Translations under genes and position numbers: made by a program
Part shown: positions 31,608 to 43,491 of the stretch, piece after piece
Numbering within the stretch: the stretch's first letter is position 1
Layout: every line of letters starts with the position of its first letter
Origin: Polymorphum gilvum SL003B-26A1
GTDB lineage: Bacteria; Pseudomonadota; Alphaproteobacteria; Rhizobiales; Stappiaceae
Direction of reading: 5' to 3'
Length of the DNA stretch: 64,000 nucleotides
Assembly (NCBI RefSeq): GCF_000192745.1
Contig: NC_015259.1
Coordinates: forward strand, 1,379,001-1,443,000
Notes under the pieces: model-generated
What the model was told of the DNA's origin: nothing
Database searches by the model: none
Seen by the model: the letters and a program-made list of their open reading frames with translations, nothing else

Positions 31608-33371
31608 TCAGGCGGCGCGGATGGTCAGCAGGAAGCGGTCGAGTTCGTCCTGCAGCAGGGAGGATTGGCCGGCCAGATCCTGGACCGTCGCCATCACCTG
31701 CCGGGCGCCGGCGCTCGAATCCGTGGCGCCGTGGCTGACGTCGGAAATGTTGGCGGAAATGTCTGCGCTGCCGTTCGCGACGTCGGCGACGTTGCGGGCG
31801 ATCTCGGCGGTGACTGCATTCTGCTCCTCGATGGCGGAGGCGATGCCGCTGATCTGCTCGTCGATCCTGGCGATCGCCTGGACGACCGTCAGGATCGCCT
31901 CGGCAGTTCTGGCCGAGCCGTTCTGCATCTCGGAAACCTGCTGGCTGATGTCTTCCGTCGCCTTGCCGGTTTGGTTCGCCAGCGCCTTCACTTCGGAAGC
32001 AACCACCGCGAACCCCTTGCCCGCCTCGCCGGCCCGGGCCGCCTCGATGGTGGCGTTGAGGGCGAGCAGGTTGGTCTGTTCGGCGATGTCGTTGATCAGC
32101 CTGACGACGTCGTCGATGCGTTGCGCCGAGGCCGACAGGCCCTCCACGGTCTTGCTCGAGGCCTGAGCCTGATGACTGGTCTTCGCGGCGACCTCCATCG
32201 CGCCGGAGACCTGACGGCTGATCTCGCGGATCGAGGCGGCCAGTTCTTCCGATGCGCTGGCGACCGACTGCACGCTGGCCGAGGATTGCTCCGCGGCAGC
32301 GGCCACCGTGCCGGCCCGCTGGGAGGTCTGCGTGGCAGTCGCGGCCATGCTGTGGGCGGTTTGCTCCAGTTCGTGGACGGCCGTGGCGATCCTGTCGGAG
32401 ACGCCCTTGACGGTCCTTTCCAACTCGTCGGCAAGCCGCATCGTGACCTCGCGCTTTTCCAGCTCGATGCGTTCCTCCTCCTCCCTGGCCTGAGCCTGCA
32501 GGCGCTTGATCTCGATAGTCTTTTCCCGGAACGCCTCGAACGCGACGGCCAACCGGCCGATCTCGTCGGCGCTTCGGACCGTCAACTGCACCGAGGTGTC
32601 GTCCTGGGCGAGTCGGTCGAGGGCGAAGGTGACCGCCTTCAGCGGCCGGCTGATGCCCCTGATGGCGATCAGCAGTGAAAGCGCGATGCCGACCAGGATC
32701 GACACGCCGGACACGACCACGAGCTGGCGGATCGCCTGCTGTTCGTGTTCCTTGGCGGCGCGTGCCGATGCGGCGGTGAAGGCTTCGAGATCCTCCATCA
32801 GTTCGACGAGTTCGTGATCGAGATTTTCCTGCTCCTGCTCGACCCGCCGGGCCAGTTCGGTCGCGTCCTCGATCCGGCCCGCCTCGATAAGCCTGACCAC
32901 CTCCAGGGCATGGTCGTCATAGGTGGCATGCTCGCGCTCGATGTCCTTGAGCTGGGCCAGGATCGAGCGGAACTTGGCCGCGTGCTCCTCTGTAACGGCG
33001 TGTTCAAGCGCTTGTTCGGCAAGGTGCTCGGCTGCCTTGATTTCCGCGTCGACCTGGGCGGCCAGCTTCTCGAAGTGCGCCATCGTCGCCTGGAAGCGCG
33101 TCGTGTCGTTGCCGGTGTCGATGCCGCCAAGGCGCAGCAGGCGTTCGAGCAGGATCGCCTGTTCGAGCTGGTGTGCGGTCACCTTGGATACGGTTTCCGT
33201 CAGGGGAATGTTCTGGTCGGCGATCTCTTCCAGTTCAAGGCCGATGGAGTTCATCTGTGTGGTGCCGATCGCGGCGATCGCGATCATGGCGAGGCTGAGT
33301 AGGCCGACGACCGCCAGGATTTTCGCGCTGACGGACCGGACGGCGAAGGGGCGGGAGGGAGCGGCAGTCAT
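31608..33371 (-). CDS. Methyl-accepting chemotaxis protein
   Basis: A 587-residue chemoreceptor. Membrane segment 1 lies near residues 17-38, a periplasmic helical bundle rich in heptads follows (with ALEHAVTEEHAAKFRSIL), and membrane segment 2 (LVVVSGVSILVGIALSLLIA) near residues 230-250 leads into HAMP. The signalling hairpin tip reads IAEQTNLLALNATIEAARAG, followed by GKGFAVVASEVKALANQTGK. The periplasmic domain looks like a helical bundle sensor of unknown ligand. There is no C-terminal NWETF-type CheR docking pentapeptide. ATG 33371 has GGAG 8 nt ahead. No che genes are in the window. Confidence 0.94.
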   Translation of the reverse strand: MTAAPSRPFAVRSVSAKILAVVGLLSLAMIAIAAIGTTQMNSIGLELEEIADQNIPLTETVSKVTAHQLEQAILLERLLRLGGIDTGNDTTRFQATMAHFEKLAAQVDAEIKAAEHLAEQALEHAVTEEHAAKFRSILAQLKDIEREHATYDDHALEVVRLIEAGRIEDATELARRVEQEQENLDHELVELMEDLEAFTAASARAAKEHEQQAIRQLVVVSGVSILVGIALSLLIAIRGISRPLKAVTFALDRLAQDDTSVQLTVRSADEIGRLAVAFEAFREKTIEIKRLQAQAREEEERIELEKREVTMRLADELERTVKGVSDRIATAVHELEQTAHSMAATATQTSQRAGTVAAAAEQSSASVQSVASASEELAASIREISRQVSGAMEVAAKTSHQAQASSKTVEGLSASAQRIDDVVRLINDIAEQTNLLALNATIEAARAGEAGKGFAVVASEVKALANQTGKATEDISQQVSEMQNGSARTAEAILTVVQAIARIDEQISGIASAIEEQNAVTAEIARNVADVANGSADISANISDVSHGATDSSAGARQVMATVQDLAGQSSLLQDELDRFLLTIRAA

Positions 33372-33697
33372 GGATGGATCTCCGTGGCCTTGCGAAGTGT
33401 TGATCGTGCCGAGCAGGCCCGAAACGAGGGTCATTGTTAGGGCTCACTACAATCAGACGTCGAGACGAGTCGTTGTTTCTATAAAACCCCAAGTTGGTTT
33501 ATGCAGTGTTTATGCGTCACGGATCGAAATCCGCGACGGCGGTCCGGGCATGTCGGTCACGGAGAATTGGGTCGACGCCCGAGCGGCTTGGGGGGATGAT
33601 CCCGTCGGTCGGGCGTGCGGACGAAAGGCGGGACCGGGGCATCGCCCGCAGCGCCGTGCCAGGCGCGCCTCGTCTGATCCCGCGGAAGGACAGTCTC
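33372..33697. other. Divergent intergenic region between chemoreceptor and small exported protein
   Basis: About 325 bp. An AT-rich patch at 33470-33505 contains the inverted repeat AAACC-N7-GGTTT (33484-33500), the probable promoter/operator area for the chemoreceptor. The frame open upstream of 33698 has no ribosome site and is not considered coding. Confidence 0.4.
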
Positions 33698-33991
33698 ATG
33701 ATGCCAGGACGCGTGCTGCTGGTCGCGGCTGTTGTCGCCGTCAGCGCAAGCCCGGCCTTTTCGGCCCGGCCGGATCTGTGGAAGCTCACCTGTGCGGAGG
33801 CGCGCGATTTGCTCGCCCGCCACGGCCGGTTGACGATGAACACCGGGCCGCGGACCTACGAGCAGTTCGTCGCCACCGGCGCATGGTGCCTGCCGGCGCA
33901 GGTTGCGGTGCCGGCGGTGACGGCGACGCGCGACACGCCCGCCTGCGACATCGGCTGGAGCTGCATCGACAGGGAACCGCGTACGGACTGA
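33698..33991 (+). CDS. Small exported cysteine-containing protein
   Basis: A 97-residue protein with a signal peptide MMPGRVLLVAAVVAVSASPA ending near AFSA. The mature part is about 74 residues with WKLTCAEARDLL, TGPRTYEQFVATGAWCLP and TRDTPACDIGWSC, four cysteines that could form two disulfides. The pattern LTCxEAxxLLxxxG with TGPxTYxxFV and DTPxCxxGxxC recurs in small alphaproteobacterial secreted proteins of unknown function, as I recall. ATG 33698 has AAGGA 7 nt upstream. Confidence 0.72.
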   Translation: MMPGRVLLVAAVVAVSASPAFSARPDLWKLTCAEARDLLARHGRLTMNTGPRTYEQFVATGAWCLPAQVAVPAVTATRDTPACDIGWSCIDREPRTD

Positions 33992-34064
33992 CGGGCAGCG
34001 GACAGGCCCGGACAGGTTTCGGATGCCGGTCTTCGGATGCCGGTCGCGGTCTCGTCGCAGCACC

Positions 34065-34964
34065 TCAGGCGGCAGGTCGGTCCCAGATAGCGACCCTGTT
34101 GCGGCCGGCGGCCTTCGCGTCGTAAAGGGCGCGGTCGGCGTTATCTATCGCGCCATCGAGCGTCGTGCCGGGATCCAGGGGCGCCAGGCCGAACGATGCG
34201 GTCACCCGGACATCCTCGTCCTGCGGACCGCTGAATCGCAGACCTTCGACGGTGGTGCGGATCCGTTCGCACAGCGTCATGACGGCCGACAGGTCTGCAT
34301 GGCGGATGCAGAGCAGGAATTCCTCGCCGCCGTAGCGGAAGAACAGGTCCTGTGCGCGGACACTTGCCGTGACCGATTCGGCGATCCCGGCCAGCACTTG
34401 GTCGCCGAACAGGTGGCCGAAGCGGTCGTTGATCCGCTTGAAGTGATCGACGTCCATCATGATGAGGTTAACCGCTTCGCCGCTGGCATGGGCTTGGGCG
34501 ACCTCGAACTCCAGCCGCTGGCGCATCCACAGGCGGTTCTCGGCACCGGTCAGCGGGTCGGACTTGACGATTCCGGTGGCGAGATCGGTGTGGAGCGCCT
34601 TGATTTCCGTGCGCAGGGCGGTGAGGACCTCGACGAACCTGTCGTATCTGTCCGGGGGGATCGGGCGGCCGGCCACGGCCTCTGCCGCCAGGGTGCGGGC
34701 CTGTCCGTGCATGACTTCGTGCGCGGACAGGATCTTGGCGAAGCGGGGATCATGGCCGAAGATCGTTTCGCCGCGGTCGCCCAGCCATCGGCCGAGATTG
34801 CATTTGCAATGCGCCTTTTCGTCGGTGATGTCGGCTTCTGCCGGGATGCGGCAGACCAGCGTGCGGTGCAGACGCTCCAGCCAGGCATCGTGATGAGCGA
34901 AATGGTGCTCGAGCTCGCTCAGTGCGTCGAGCCGTTCTTCGAAACTGCGTGCCCTGACCGTCAT
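34065..34964 (-). CDS. Diguanylate cyclase with N-terminal CZB zinc-sensing domain (DgcZ-like)
   Basis: A 299-residue soluble protein with the architecture of E. coli DgcZ. The CZB domain (residues 15-90) has probable zinc ligands His24 or His25, Cys53 or Cys55 (CKCNLGRW), His82 and His86. The GGDEF domain (about 130-295) has GGEEF at 212-216 and an inhibitory-site RAQD at 203-206, so it should make cyclic di-GMP with product inhibition. Zinc binding to CZB inhibits DgcZ. ATG 34964 has GGAGGA 10 nt ahead. It is divergent from the EEP gene and near a chemoreceptor, both consistent with motility control. Confidence 0.92.
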   Translation of the reverse strand: MTVRARSFEERLDALSELEHHFAHHDAWLERLHRTLVCRIPAEADITDEKAHCKCNLGRWLGDRGETIFGHDPRFAKILSAHEVMHGQARTLAAEAVAGRPIPPDRYDRFVEVLTALRTEIKALHTDLATGIVKSDPLTGAENRLWMRQRLEFEVAQAHASGEAVNLIMMDVDHFKRINDRFGHLFGDQVLAGIAESVTASVRAQDLFFRYGGEEFLLCIRHADLSAVMTLCERIRTTVEGLRFSGPQDEDVRVTASFGLAPLDPGTTLDGAIDNADRALYDAKAAGRNRVAIWDRPAA

Positions 34965-35122
34965 TCTGGTGCCGTCCTCCTCTCCGCAATTGTTGCAAAA
35001 ACAGGTTGCGGTTTGGTTGAGACGGCGTACGGCCGTCCAGGCGCTTGACGCCCCGGTCGAACTTGGAAACACTTTCGCCTCCAGGTCGTATCCGGGCCGC
35101 CTGGGCGTCGGGGAGGATAGCC

Positions 35123-36256
35123 ATGCAGGGGTTCAAGTTCACGTGCTGGAACATCGAGCACGCCGACAAGCTGCTTGACGATCTGGGTCGCGGCGATGCG
35201 GCCGAGAGGCGCAGGGCCGAGGCGCGGCGCGATGCGATCCGCGAGGAGATCGCCGCGCTGGACGCCGACATCCTGCTGGTCTGCGAGGGACCGAACGGCG
35301 AGGCCCGGGCGAACCGCTTCTTCGCCCTGGTCGCGCCCGACCACGATCTCGTGGTACGCGGCTCGGGCGACCGGCGCGACTACGGCATGCAGGGCACCGA
35401 TGCCAGCACGGGTCGCCAGTGGATCTGGTTCCTGATCCGCAAGGGCCGCCCGATCACGGGCGAATTGCTCCATCTCGACCAGTGGCGCAGCCTGACCGAG
35501 GCCAATTCCGCCGGCGAGCATCGCGGTGGCAGCTGGGACGTGTCCTATCCGAAATTCGTCGGCGGCCAGCTGCAATTCGACATCGACCGCAATCACTCGC
35601 ACTGGCGCCACCCGCAGGTGTTGCTGGCGCGCGTCGACGGCGTTCTGGTCGAGATCATCGGCGCGCATCTGAAGAGCAAGCTGACCCAGGTCCGGGCTAC
35701 GGGCGAGCCGTCGGATGCGGCGTTCTTCGCCAACAATCCGGCTCTGGTCGCGGACCTGATCAAGGCGCGGACCAAGATCACCACCGAATGCTCCGACATC
35801 CGCCACTACATCGACGCCCGCTTCAAGGCCGACGCCAGCGCGCCGATCATCGTCGCCGGCGATCTCAACGACGGGCCCGGCAAGGAGCGGATCGAGCGGC
35901 GCTTCCTCTATCACGACCTGATCAGCTCGCTGCAGGGCGAAATCTTCTTCGCCCGCCGCTTCCTCAACCACGCCCTGTTCGATGCGCCAGAGGACGAGCG
36001 CTGGTCGGTGTTCTTCCGCGACCGACTGGATCCGGGACGCGACCCGCGCATCCTGCTCGACCACGTGCTGTTCAGCCAGGCCTTCACCAACAACCCGCAG
36101 GTCGAGCCCTTCGCCTTCGCGGCGCGCCGGCGCGGCGGACTGGTCGAACACGAGGTCCATCACGCGGTGACCGGCACGCGGCCGAAATACGCCCTGACCA
36201 GCGACCACAAGCCGGTGTCGATGAGCTTCGACCGGCGCAGCGCGCCGGTCGCTTGA
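35123..36256 (+). CDS. Endonuclease/exonuclease/phosphatase family protein
   Basis: A 377-residue EEP-superfamily hydrolase. Landmarks are CWNIEH near residue 9, a catalytic glutamate in VCEGPN, GAHLKSK near residue 180, the metal/catalytic GDLNDG near 249, and the C-terminal SDHKPV. It lacks a signal peptide, so it acts in the cytoplasm. Substrate may be DNA, a nucleotide or a phosphoester; the central insert differs from exonuclease III. ATG 35123 has GGGAGGA 5 nt upstream. Confidence 0.87.
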   Translation: MQGFKFTCWNIEHADKLLDDLGRGDAAERRRAEARRDAIREEIAALDADILLVCEGPNGEARANRFFALVAPDHDLVVRGSGDRRDYGMQGTDASTGRQWIWFLIRKGRPITGELLHLDQWRSLTEANSAGEHRGGSWDVSYPKFVGGQLQFDIDRNHSHWRHPQVLLARVDGVLVEIIGAHLKSKLTQVRATGEPSDAAFFANNPALVADLIKARTKITTECSDIRHYIDARFKADASAPIIVAGDLNDGPGKERIERRFLYHDLISSLQGEIFFARRFLNHALFDAPEDERWSVFFRDRLDPGRDPRILLDHVLFSQAFTNNPQVEPFAFAARRRGGLVEHEVHHAVTGTRPKYALTSDHKPVSMSFDRRSAPVA

Positions 36257-36266
36257 GGCGGGCACG

Positions 36267-36291
36267 AAAAAAGGCCGGGGGACACCCGGCC
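36267..36291 (-). terminator. Terminator for the minus-strand small exported protein gene
   Basis: Stem GGCCGGG/CCCGGCC with 5-nt loop; on the minus strand it is followed by six T residues. Confidence 0.8.
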
Positions 36292-36329
36292 TCGACGCTG
36301 TCATCCGGCCGCCTGCGGCGGCGCCGGCG

Positions 36330-36662
36330 TCACTTCCAGACCACGTCCTTGTTGCGGACGGTGATCACCGAAATGTCGCAATAGTCGATGTTGGCGTCGA
36401 TATAGGTGTTGTCGGTGAACTCGATGCGCGTGCGCACGACGCAGTCGCCCTCGTCGGTACCGAAGTCCATCTCGAAGACCTCGCCCGGGGCGACGATCTC
36501 GTTCAGCCAGTTGTCGCTCCACTGGCCGTTCTCCTGAGTCCGGAACGAGGTCACGCTGAATTCCGAGCGGTTCTCCAGATCGAACAGCCACTGGCCGGCG
36601 GAGGCGTTGACGGTGGCGGCGATCAGCAACGCAAGCGCCGACCCAGACACGATTTTGTTCAT
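36330..36662 (-). CDS. Small exported protein of unknown function
   Basis: A 110-residue protein with a signal peptide MNKIVSGSALALLIAATVNA ending near ASA. The mature part contains WLFDLENRSEFSVTSFRTQ, then MDFGTDEGDCVVRTRIEF and DANIDYCDIS; the two cysteines could form a disulfide. The beta-rich pattern suggests a small sandwich fold. ATG 36662 has AGGTG 5 nt ahead. It has its own terminator and lies 91 bp downstream of the 5-oxoprolinase gene on the same strand. I recognise no family function. Confidence 0.72.
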   Translation of the reverse strand: MNKIVSGSALALLIAATVNASAGQWLFDLENRSEFSVTSFRTQENGQWSDNWLNEIVAPGEVFEMDFGTDEGDCVVRTRIEFTDNTYIDANIDYCDISVITVRNKDVVWK

Positions 36663-36753
36663 GGTATCACCTGAAAGAATACGCACGGCACAATTGCCGG
36701 CGCGGGACGATACTGCGCCGGAAATCGATTGCCTAGCGGGATTGTGCGGTCGC

Positions 36754-40338
<3,585 letters not shown>

Positions 40339-40451
40339 GGCGCAGATCCTCTTTACATTGGGTCTTGTCGTTGGCTCTGGCGCGGCTGCGGCGCCCTGTC
40401 CCGGGCTTGGGGCGGGGGCTTTGCCGGCCTCGTCAGTGCAGGTTCTCATTC

Positions 40452-40471
40452 ATAATTTATCGACAAATTAT
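40452..40471. promoter_or_regulatory. Inverted repeat upstream of 5-oxoprolinase (operator site 1)
   Basis: ATAATTTATCGACAAATTAT has perfect 7-bp arms ATAATTT/AAATTAT around six bases. An 18-bp core matches 16/18 with the complement of 44785-44802 ahead of the TRAP operon. It lies between the TauE stop and the oxoprolinase start, so oxoprolinase has its own promoter or shares control with the transporter. Confidence 0.65.
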
Positions 40472-40476
40472 TATCG

Positions 40477-41226
40477 TCACAATGCCTGCGTGCCGCGCAC
40501 AATGAGAAGGACGCCTGCCGCAAAAGCAAGGCCGAGCGCGGCATGGCGAAACCGCCGGTCGACGAAGCGCGCCGTGTAGCGCGACAGGTAGAAGCCGGTC
40601 GCCATGCCCGGCACCAGCAGGGCCGCCGTGCCGACGTCGCGCCAGCCGATCCAGCCGCTGAGGCCGAGGCCGGCGAGACCGGCGATCATGCCGCAGGCGA
40701 ACAGCGCGTTCAGCGTCGGCCGTGCCGTCAGCACGTCGCGGTGCTGGTAGAGGAGCGCCATCGGCGGGGCGCCGACCGAAGTGATGGTGCCCATCAGCCC
40801 CGACACGGTGGACAGCGCGAACAGGTTGACCCGGGTGAAGGCGATTTTCCAGCCGGATACGGACAGCACGATCGCGAAGGCGACCAGCAGGCCGAAGATC
40901 AGCGAGAACAGCGACCGGTCGGGCAGGGAGGCGAGCAGGGCGACCGCCGCGGCCGCGCCGACCACGCGCCCGGTAAAGCCGATGCGCAATTCGCCCCAGT
41001 CGATTCCCCGCCGTTCCCGGAGCGCGCCGATCGCGGCGGTGACGAAGCCGAGCACGAGCATCGGGCCGGGCACCAGCGTCGGATCGATCAGCGCCAGCAG
41101 CGGTGCCGCGAGCATGCCGAAGCCCATGCCGACGCTGGCCTGCAGGATGGCGGCGAGCGCGACGATGGCCTCCGCCAGAATGAGCAGCGGCAGGTCGGAC
41201 AGGGTGGCGGAAGGAATGTCGAACAT
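40477..41226 (-). CDS. TauE/SafE family sulfite/organosulfonate exporter-like permease
   Basis: A 249-residue membrane protein with about eight hydrophobic helices. The family pattern is ASVGMGFGMLAAPLLALIDP near residue 30, then GLMGTITSVGAPPMALLYQH near residue 140, and GLGLSGWIGW. TauE proteins export small anions or sulfonates, though many members have unknown substrates. ATG 41226 is the natural start ahead of the first helix. It lies 89 bp downstream of dctM and upstream of 5-oxoprolinase, so here it may handle a related carboxylate. Confidence 0.88.
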   Translation of the reverse strand: MFDIPSATLSDLPLLILAEAIVALAAILQASVGMGFGMLAAPLLALIDPTLVPGPMLVLGFVTAAIGALRERRGIDWGELRIGFTGRVVGAAAAVALLASLPDRSLFSLIFGLLVAFAIVLSVSGWKIAFTRVNLFALSTVSGLMGTITSVGAPPMALLYQHRDVLTARPTLNALFACGMIAGLAGLGLSGWIGWRDVGTAALLVPGMATGFYLSRYTARFVDRRFRHAALGLAFAAGVLLIVRGTQAL

Positions 41227-41315
41227 GCGTGGACCGTTTCGGTGCTGAGGCTGCGGTGGCCGGTGCGGGTGCCGGACTGGCGGCGCCCGCATCGGGAGGA
41301 GACGCAGGTCCAAGG

Positions 41316-42629
41316 CTAGCCGGCGCCGCGCCGGCTCATGGTTTCAGGCAGCCAGGTCGCGAGCTCCGGCCACAGGATTAGCACGAAGACCATCACGACC
41401 ATGATCGCGAACATCGGCAGCGCGGCGCGGGCGATGTAGTTCATTTCGTGGCGCGTCATGCCCTGCAGCACGAACAGGTTGAAGCCGATCGGCGGCGTGA
41501 TCTGCGCCATCTCGACCACGACGACGATGAAGATCCCGAACCAGATCACGTCGATGCCTGCCTGGCGGATCATCGGCTCGACCACCGCCATGGTCAGCAC
41601 CACCGACGAGATGCCGTCCAGGAAGCAGCCGATGATGATGTAGAACACCAGCAGCGCCATCAGCAGCTCGAAGGCGGTCAGGTTCAGCGAGCCGATCCAG
41701 GTGGCGAGCGCGCGCGGCAGGCCGGTGAAGCCCATCGACAGCGACAGGAAGGCGGCGCCGGCCAGGATCAGGGCGATCATCGCGGAGGTGCGGGTGGCGC
41801 CCATCAGACTTTCGCCGAAGGTCTTCAGCGTCAGCGAGCCCTGCGCCGCGGCGAGGATCAGCGCGCCGATGACGCCGATGGCGGCCGCTTCCGTCGCCGT
41901 CGCCCAGCCGAGATACATGGACCCGATGACCACGACGATCAGCGCGATCACCGGCAGCAGGAAGCGCGAGTTGCGTAGCCGTTCGGCAAGGCTCATCGCC
42001 GGTTCGGGATCCGGCCGGTAGGCTTTCGACAGCTTCGAATAGAGCGCCACGTAGCCCATGAACAGGGAGGCGAGCACGAGGCCCGGGACCACGCCGGCCA
42101 TGAACAGCTTGGTGATCGATTCGTTGATGGTCACGCCGTAGACGATCAGCGTCAGCGATGGCGGGATCATCAGGCCGAGCGTCGCGGCGCCTGCCAGCGT
42201 GCCGATTACCATGCGTTCGGGATAGTTGCGCCTGCGCAGTTCGGGGATCGACATCCTGCCGACGGTCGACAGCGTCGCCGCCGAGGAGCCGGAGACGGCG
42301 GCAAACACGGTGCAGCCGACGATGTTGGTATGCAGCAGGCCGCCGGGCAGGCGTGCCATCCAGGGCGACAGGCCGCGGAACATGTCCTCCGACAGGCGCG
42401 TGCGGTAGAGGATCTCGCCCATCCAGATGAACAGCGGCAGGGCGGTCAGCGTCCAGGACGAGGAGGCTGCCCAGATCGTCGTGATCATGGCGTCGCCGGC
42501 CGGGCGCGAGGTGAACAGTTCCATGCCGACGAAGGCAACGCCGAGCAGCGCGAGGCCAACCCATACGCCACTGCCGAGCAGCAGGAACAGGGTGAACAGG
42601 AAGATGGCGACGGGTCCGAAGGCGTCCAT
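41316..42629 (-). CDS. dctM: TRAP transporter large permease (DctM)
   Basis: A 437-residue integral membrane protein with 11-12 helices, standard for DctM. The family stretches are SGSSAATLSTVGRMSIPEL near residue 113, GTLAGAATLGLMIPPSLTLIVYG near 143 and EMAQITPPIGFNLFVLQGM near 373. It drives sodium-coupled uptake of an organic acid captured by the periplasmic DctP. Its start lies 6 bp after the dctQ stop. Confidence 0.95.
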   Translation of the reverse strand: MDAFGPVAIFLFTLFLLLGSGVWVGLALLGVAFVGMELFTSRPAGDAMITTIWAASSSWTLTALPLFIWMGEILYRTRLSEDMFRGLSPWMARLPGGLLHTNIVGCTVFAAVSGSSAATLSTVGRMSIPELRRRNYPERMVIGTLAGAATLGLMIPPSLTLIVYGVTINESITKLFMAGVVPGLVLASLFMGYVALYSKLSKAYRPDPEPAMSLAERLRNSRFLLPVIALIVVVIGSMYLGWATATEAAAIGVIGALILAAAQGSLTLKTFGESLMGATRTSAMIALILAGAAFLSLSMGFTGLPRALATWIGSLNLTAFELLMALLVFYIIIGCFLDGISSVVLTMAVVEPMIRQAGIDVIWFGIFIVVVVEMAQITPPIGFNLFVLQGMTRHEMNYIARAALPMFAIMVVMVFVLILWPELATWLPETMSRRGAG

Positions 42630-42635
42630 GGCCGC

Positions 42636-43169
42636 TTATTTCCCCTGGCTCTGGTCGACGGTGTCGGCCTTGATGCCGTGCTCGCCCAGGAACACGATGC
42701 GGACGAGGTGGTCCGTCATGGCGATGGCGAGCAGCACCGTGCCTGCGGCCATGGCGAGCTGCGGGATCCACAGCGGTGTCGCGTCCTGTCCCTGGCTGAC
42801 GTCCTTCAGCTTCCACGACCAGTAAACCGCCTTGATGGCGTAGCGGGCGAAGAACCAGGACAGGGCGGCGCCGATGGCGAAGCACCACAGTTCCAGCCAG
42901 CGGCGTTTCGGTCCGAGCGCCGTCAGCAGCACGCTGACGCGGATGTGAGCGCCGCGGTTGAGCGCATGGGCGAAGGCGAAGAACGAGGCCGCCGCCATGG
43001 CGTAGCCGGCATAGCTGGTCGCGCCGGGAAAGGTCAGCCCGGTCCAGCGGGTCACCATCTGGGCGACGATGATCGCCAGGATTGCGACCAGGCAGACCGC
43101 CGCGATCAGCCCGCCGGCGAAATAGAGCCCGTCGAGGAGCCGGCGCAGCCCGCGCCCGAGTGTCTTCAT
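42636..43169 (-). CDS. dctQ: TRAP transporter small permease (DctQ)
   Basis: A 177-residue protein with four membrane segments (GLIAAVCLVAILAIIVAQMV, YAGYAMAAASFFAFAHAL, and two more near residues 95 and 130), the usual DctQ layout. RGAHIRVSVLLTALG is the conserved loop between helices. It is required for DctM function. It is separated from dctP by 322 bp that hold a strong hairpin. Confidence 0.93.
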   Translation of the reverse strand: MKTLGRGLRRLLDGLYFAGGLIAAVCLVAILAIIVAQMVTRWTGLTFPGATSYAGYAMAAASFFAFAHALNRGAHIRVSVLLTALGPKRRWLELWCFAIGAALSWFFARYAIKAVYWSWKLKDVSQGQDATPLWIPQLAMAAGTVLLAIAMTDHLVRIVFLGEHGIKADTVDQSQGK

Positions 43170-43318
43170 GATGCCATTCCCGCTGGTCTGTCCTGTGGCA
43201 AGGCGAACGGTCCCCGCCGGCGCGGGGCGAACGGGACGGCGATGCCGACACCCGCTCCCTTGTCGCCCCTGCGCAGGCAGGGCTCGGCAACCTGGGCGGT
43301 CACCGTTGGCCGCTGGGC

Positions 43319-43351
43319 GCCGAGACCAGGGGGCTGGACCCCGGTCTCGGC
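43319..43351 (-). promoter_or_regulatory. Hairpin between dctP and dctQ (probable attenuator or mRNA stabiliser)
   Basis: Arms GCCGAGACC and GGTCTCGGC pair perfectly, and GGGG/CCCC inside extends the stem past a one-base bulge. There is no T-run. In TRAP operons a stem-loop after dctP often lets the binding protein be made in excess over the permeases. The rest of 43170-43491 shows no gene. Confidence 0.55.
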
Positions 43352-43491
43352 CGTGCGCGCCAACCGGGACGACAGGGATGCACGATGTGGCAGCAGGCCG
43401 CCGATACGCAGTTCACTCCGCGCTTGCACGCTCAAGGGTCTGCGCGAGCTGCGGAACGGCAGCAACCTGCCGGTCCGCCCATCCGCAGGGC

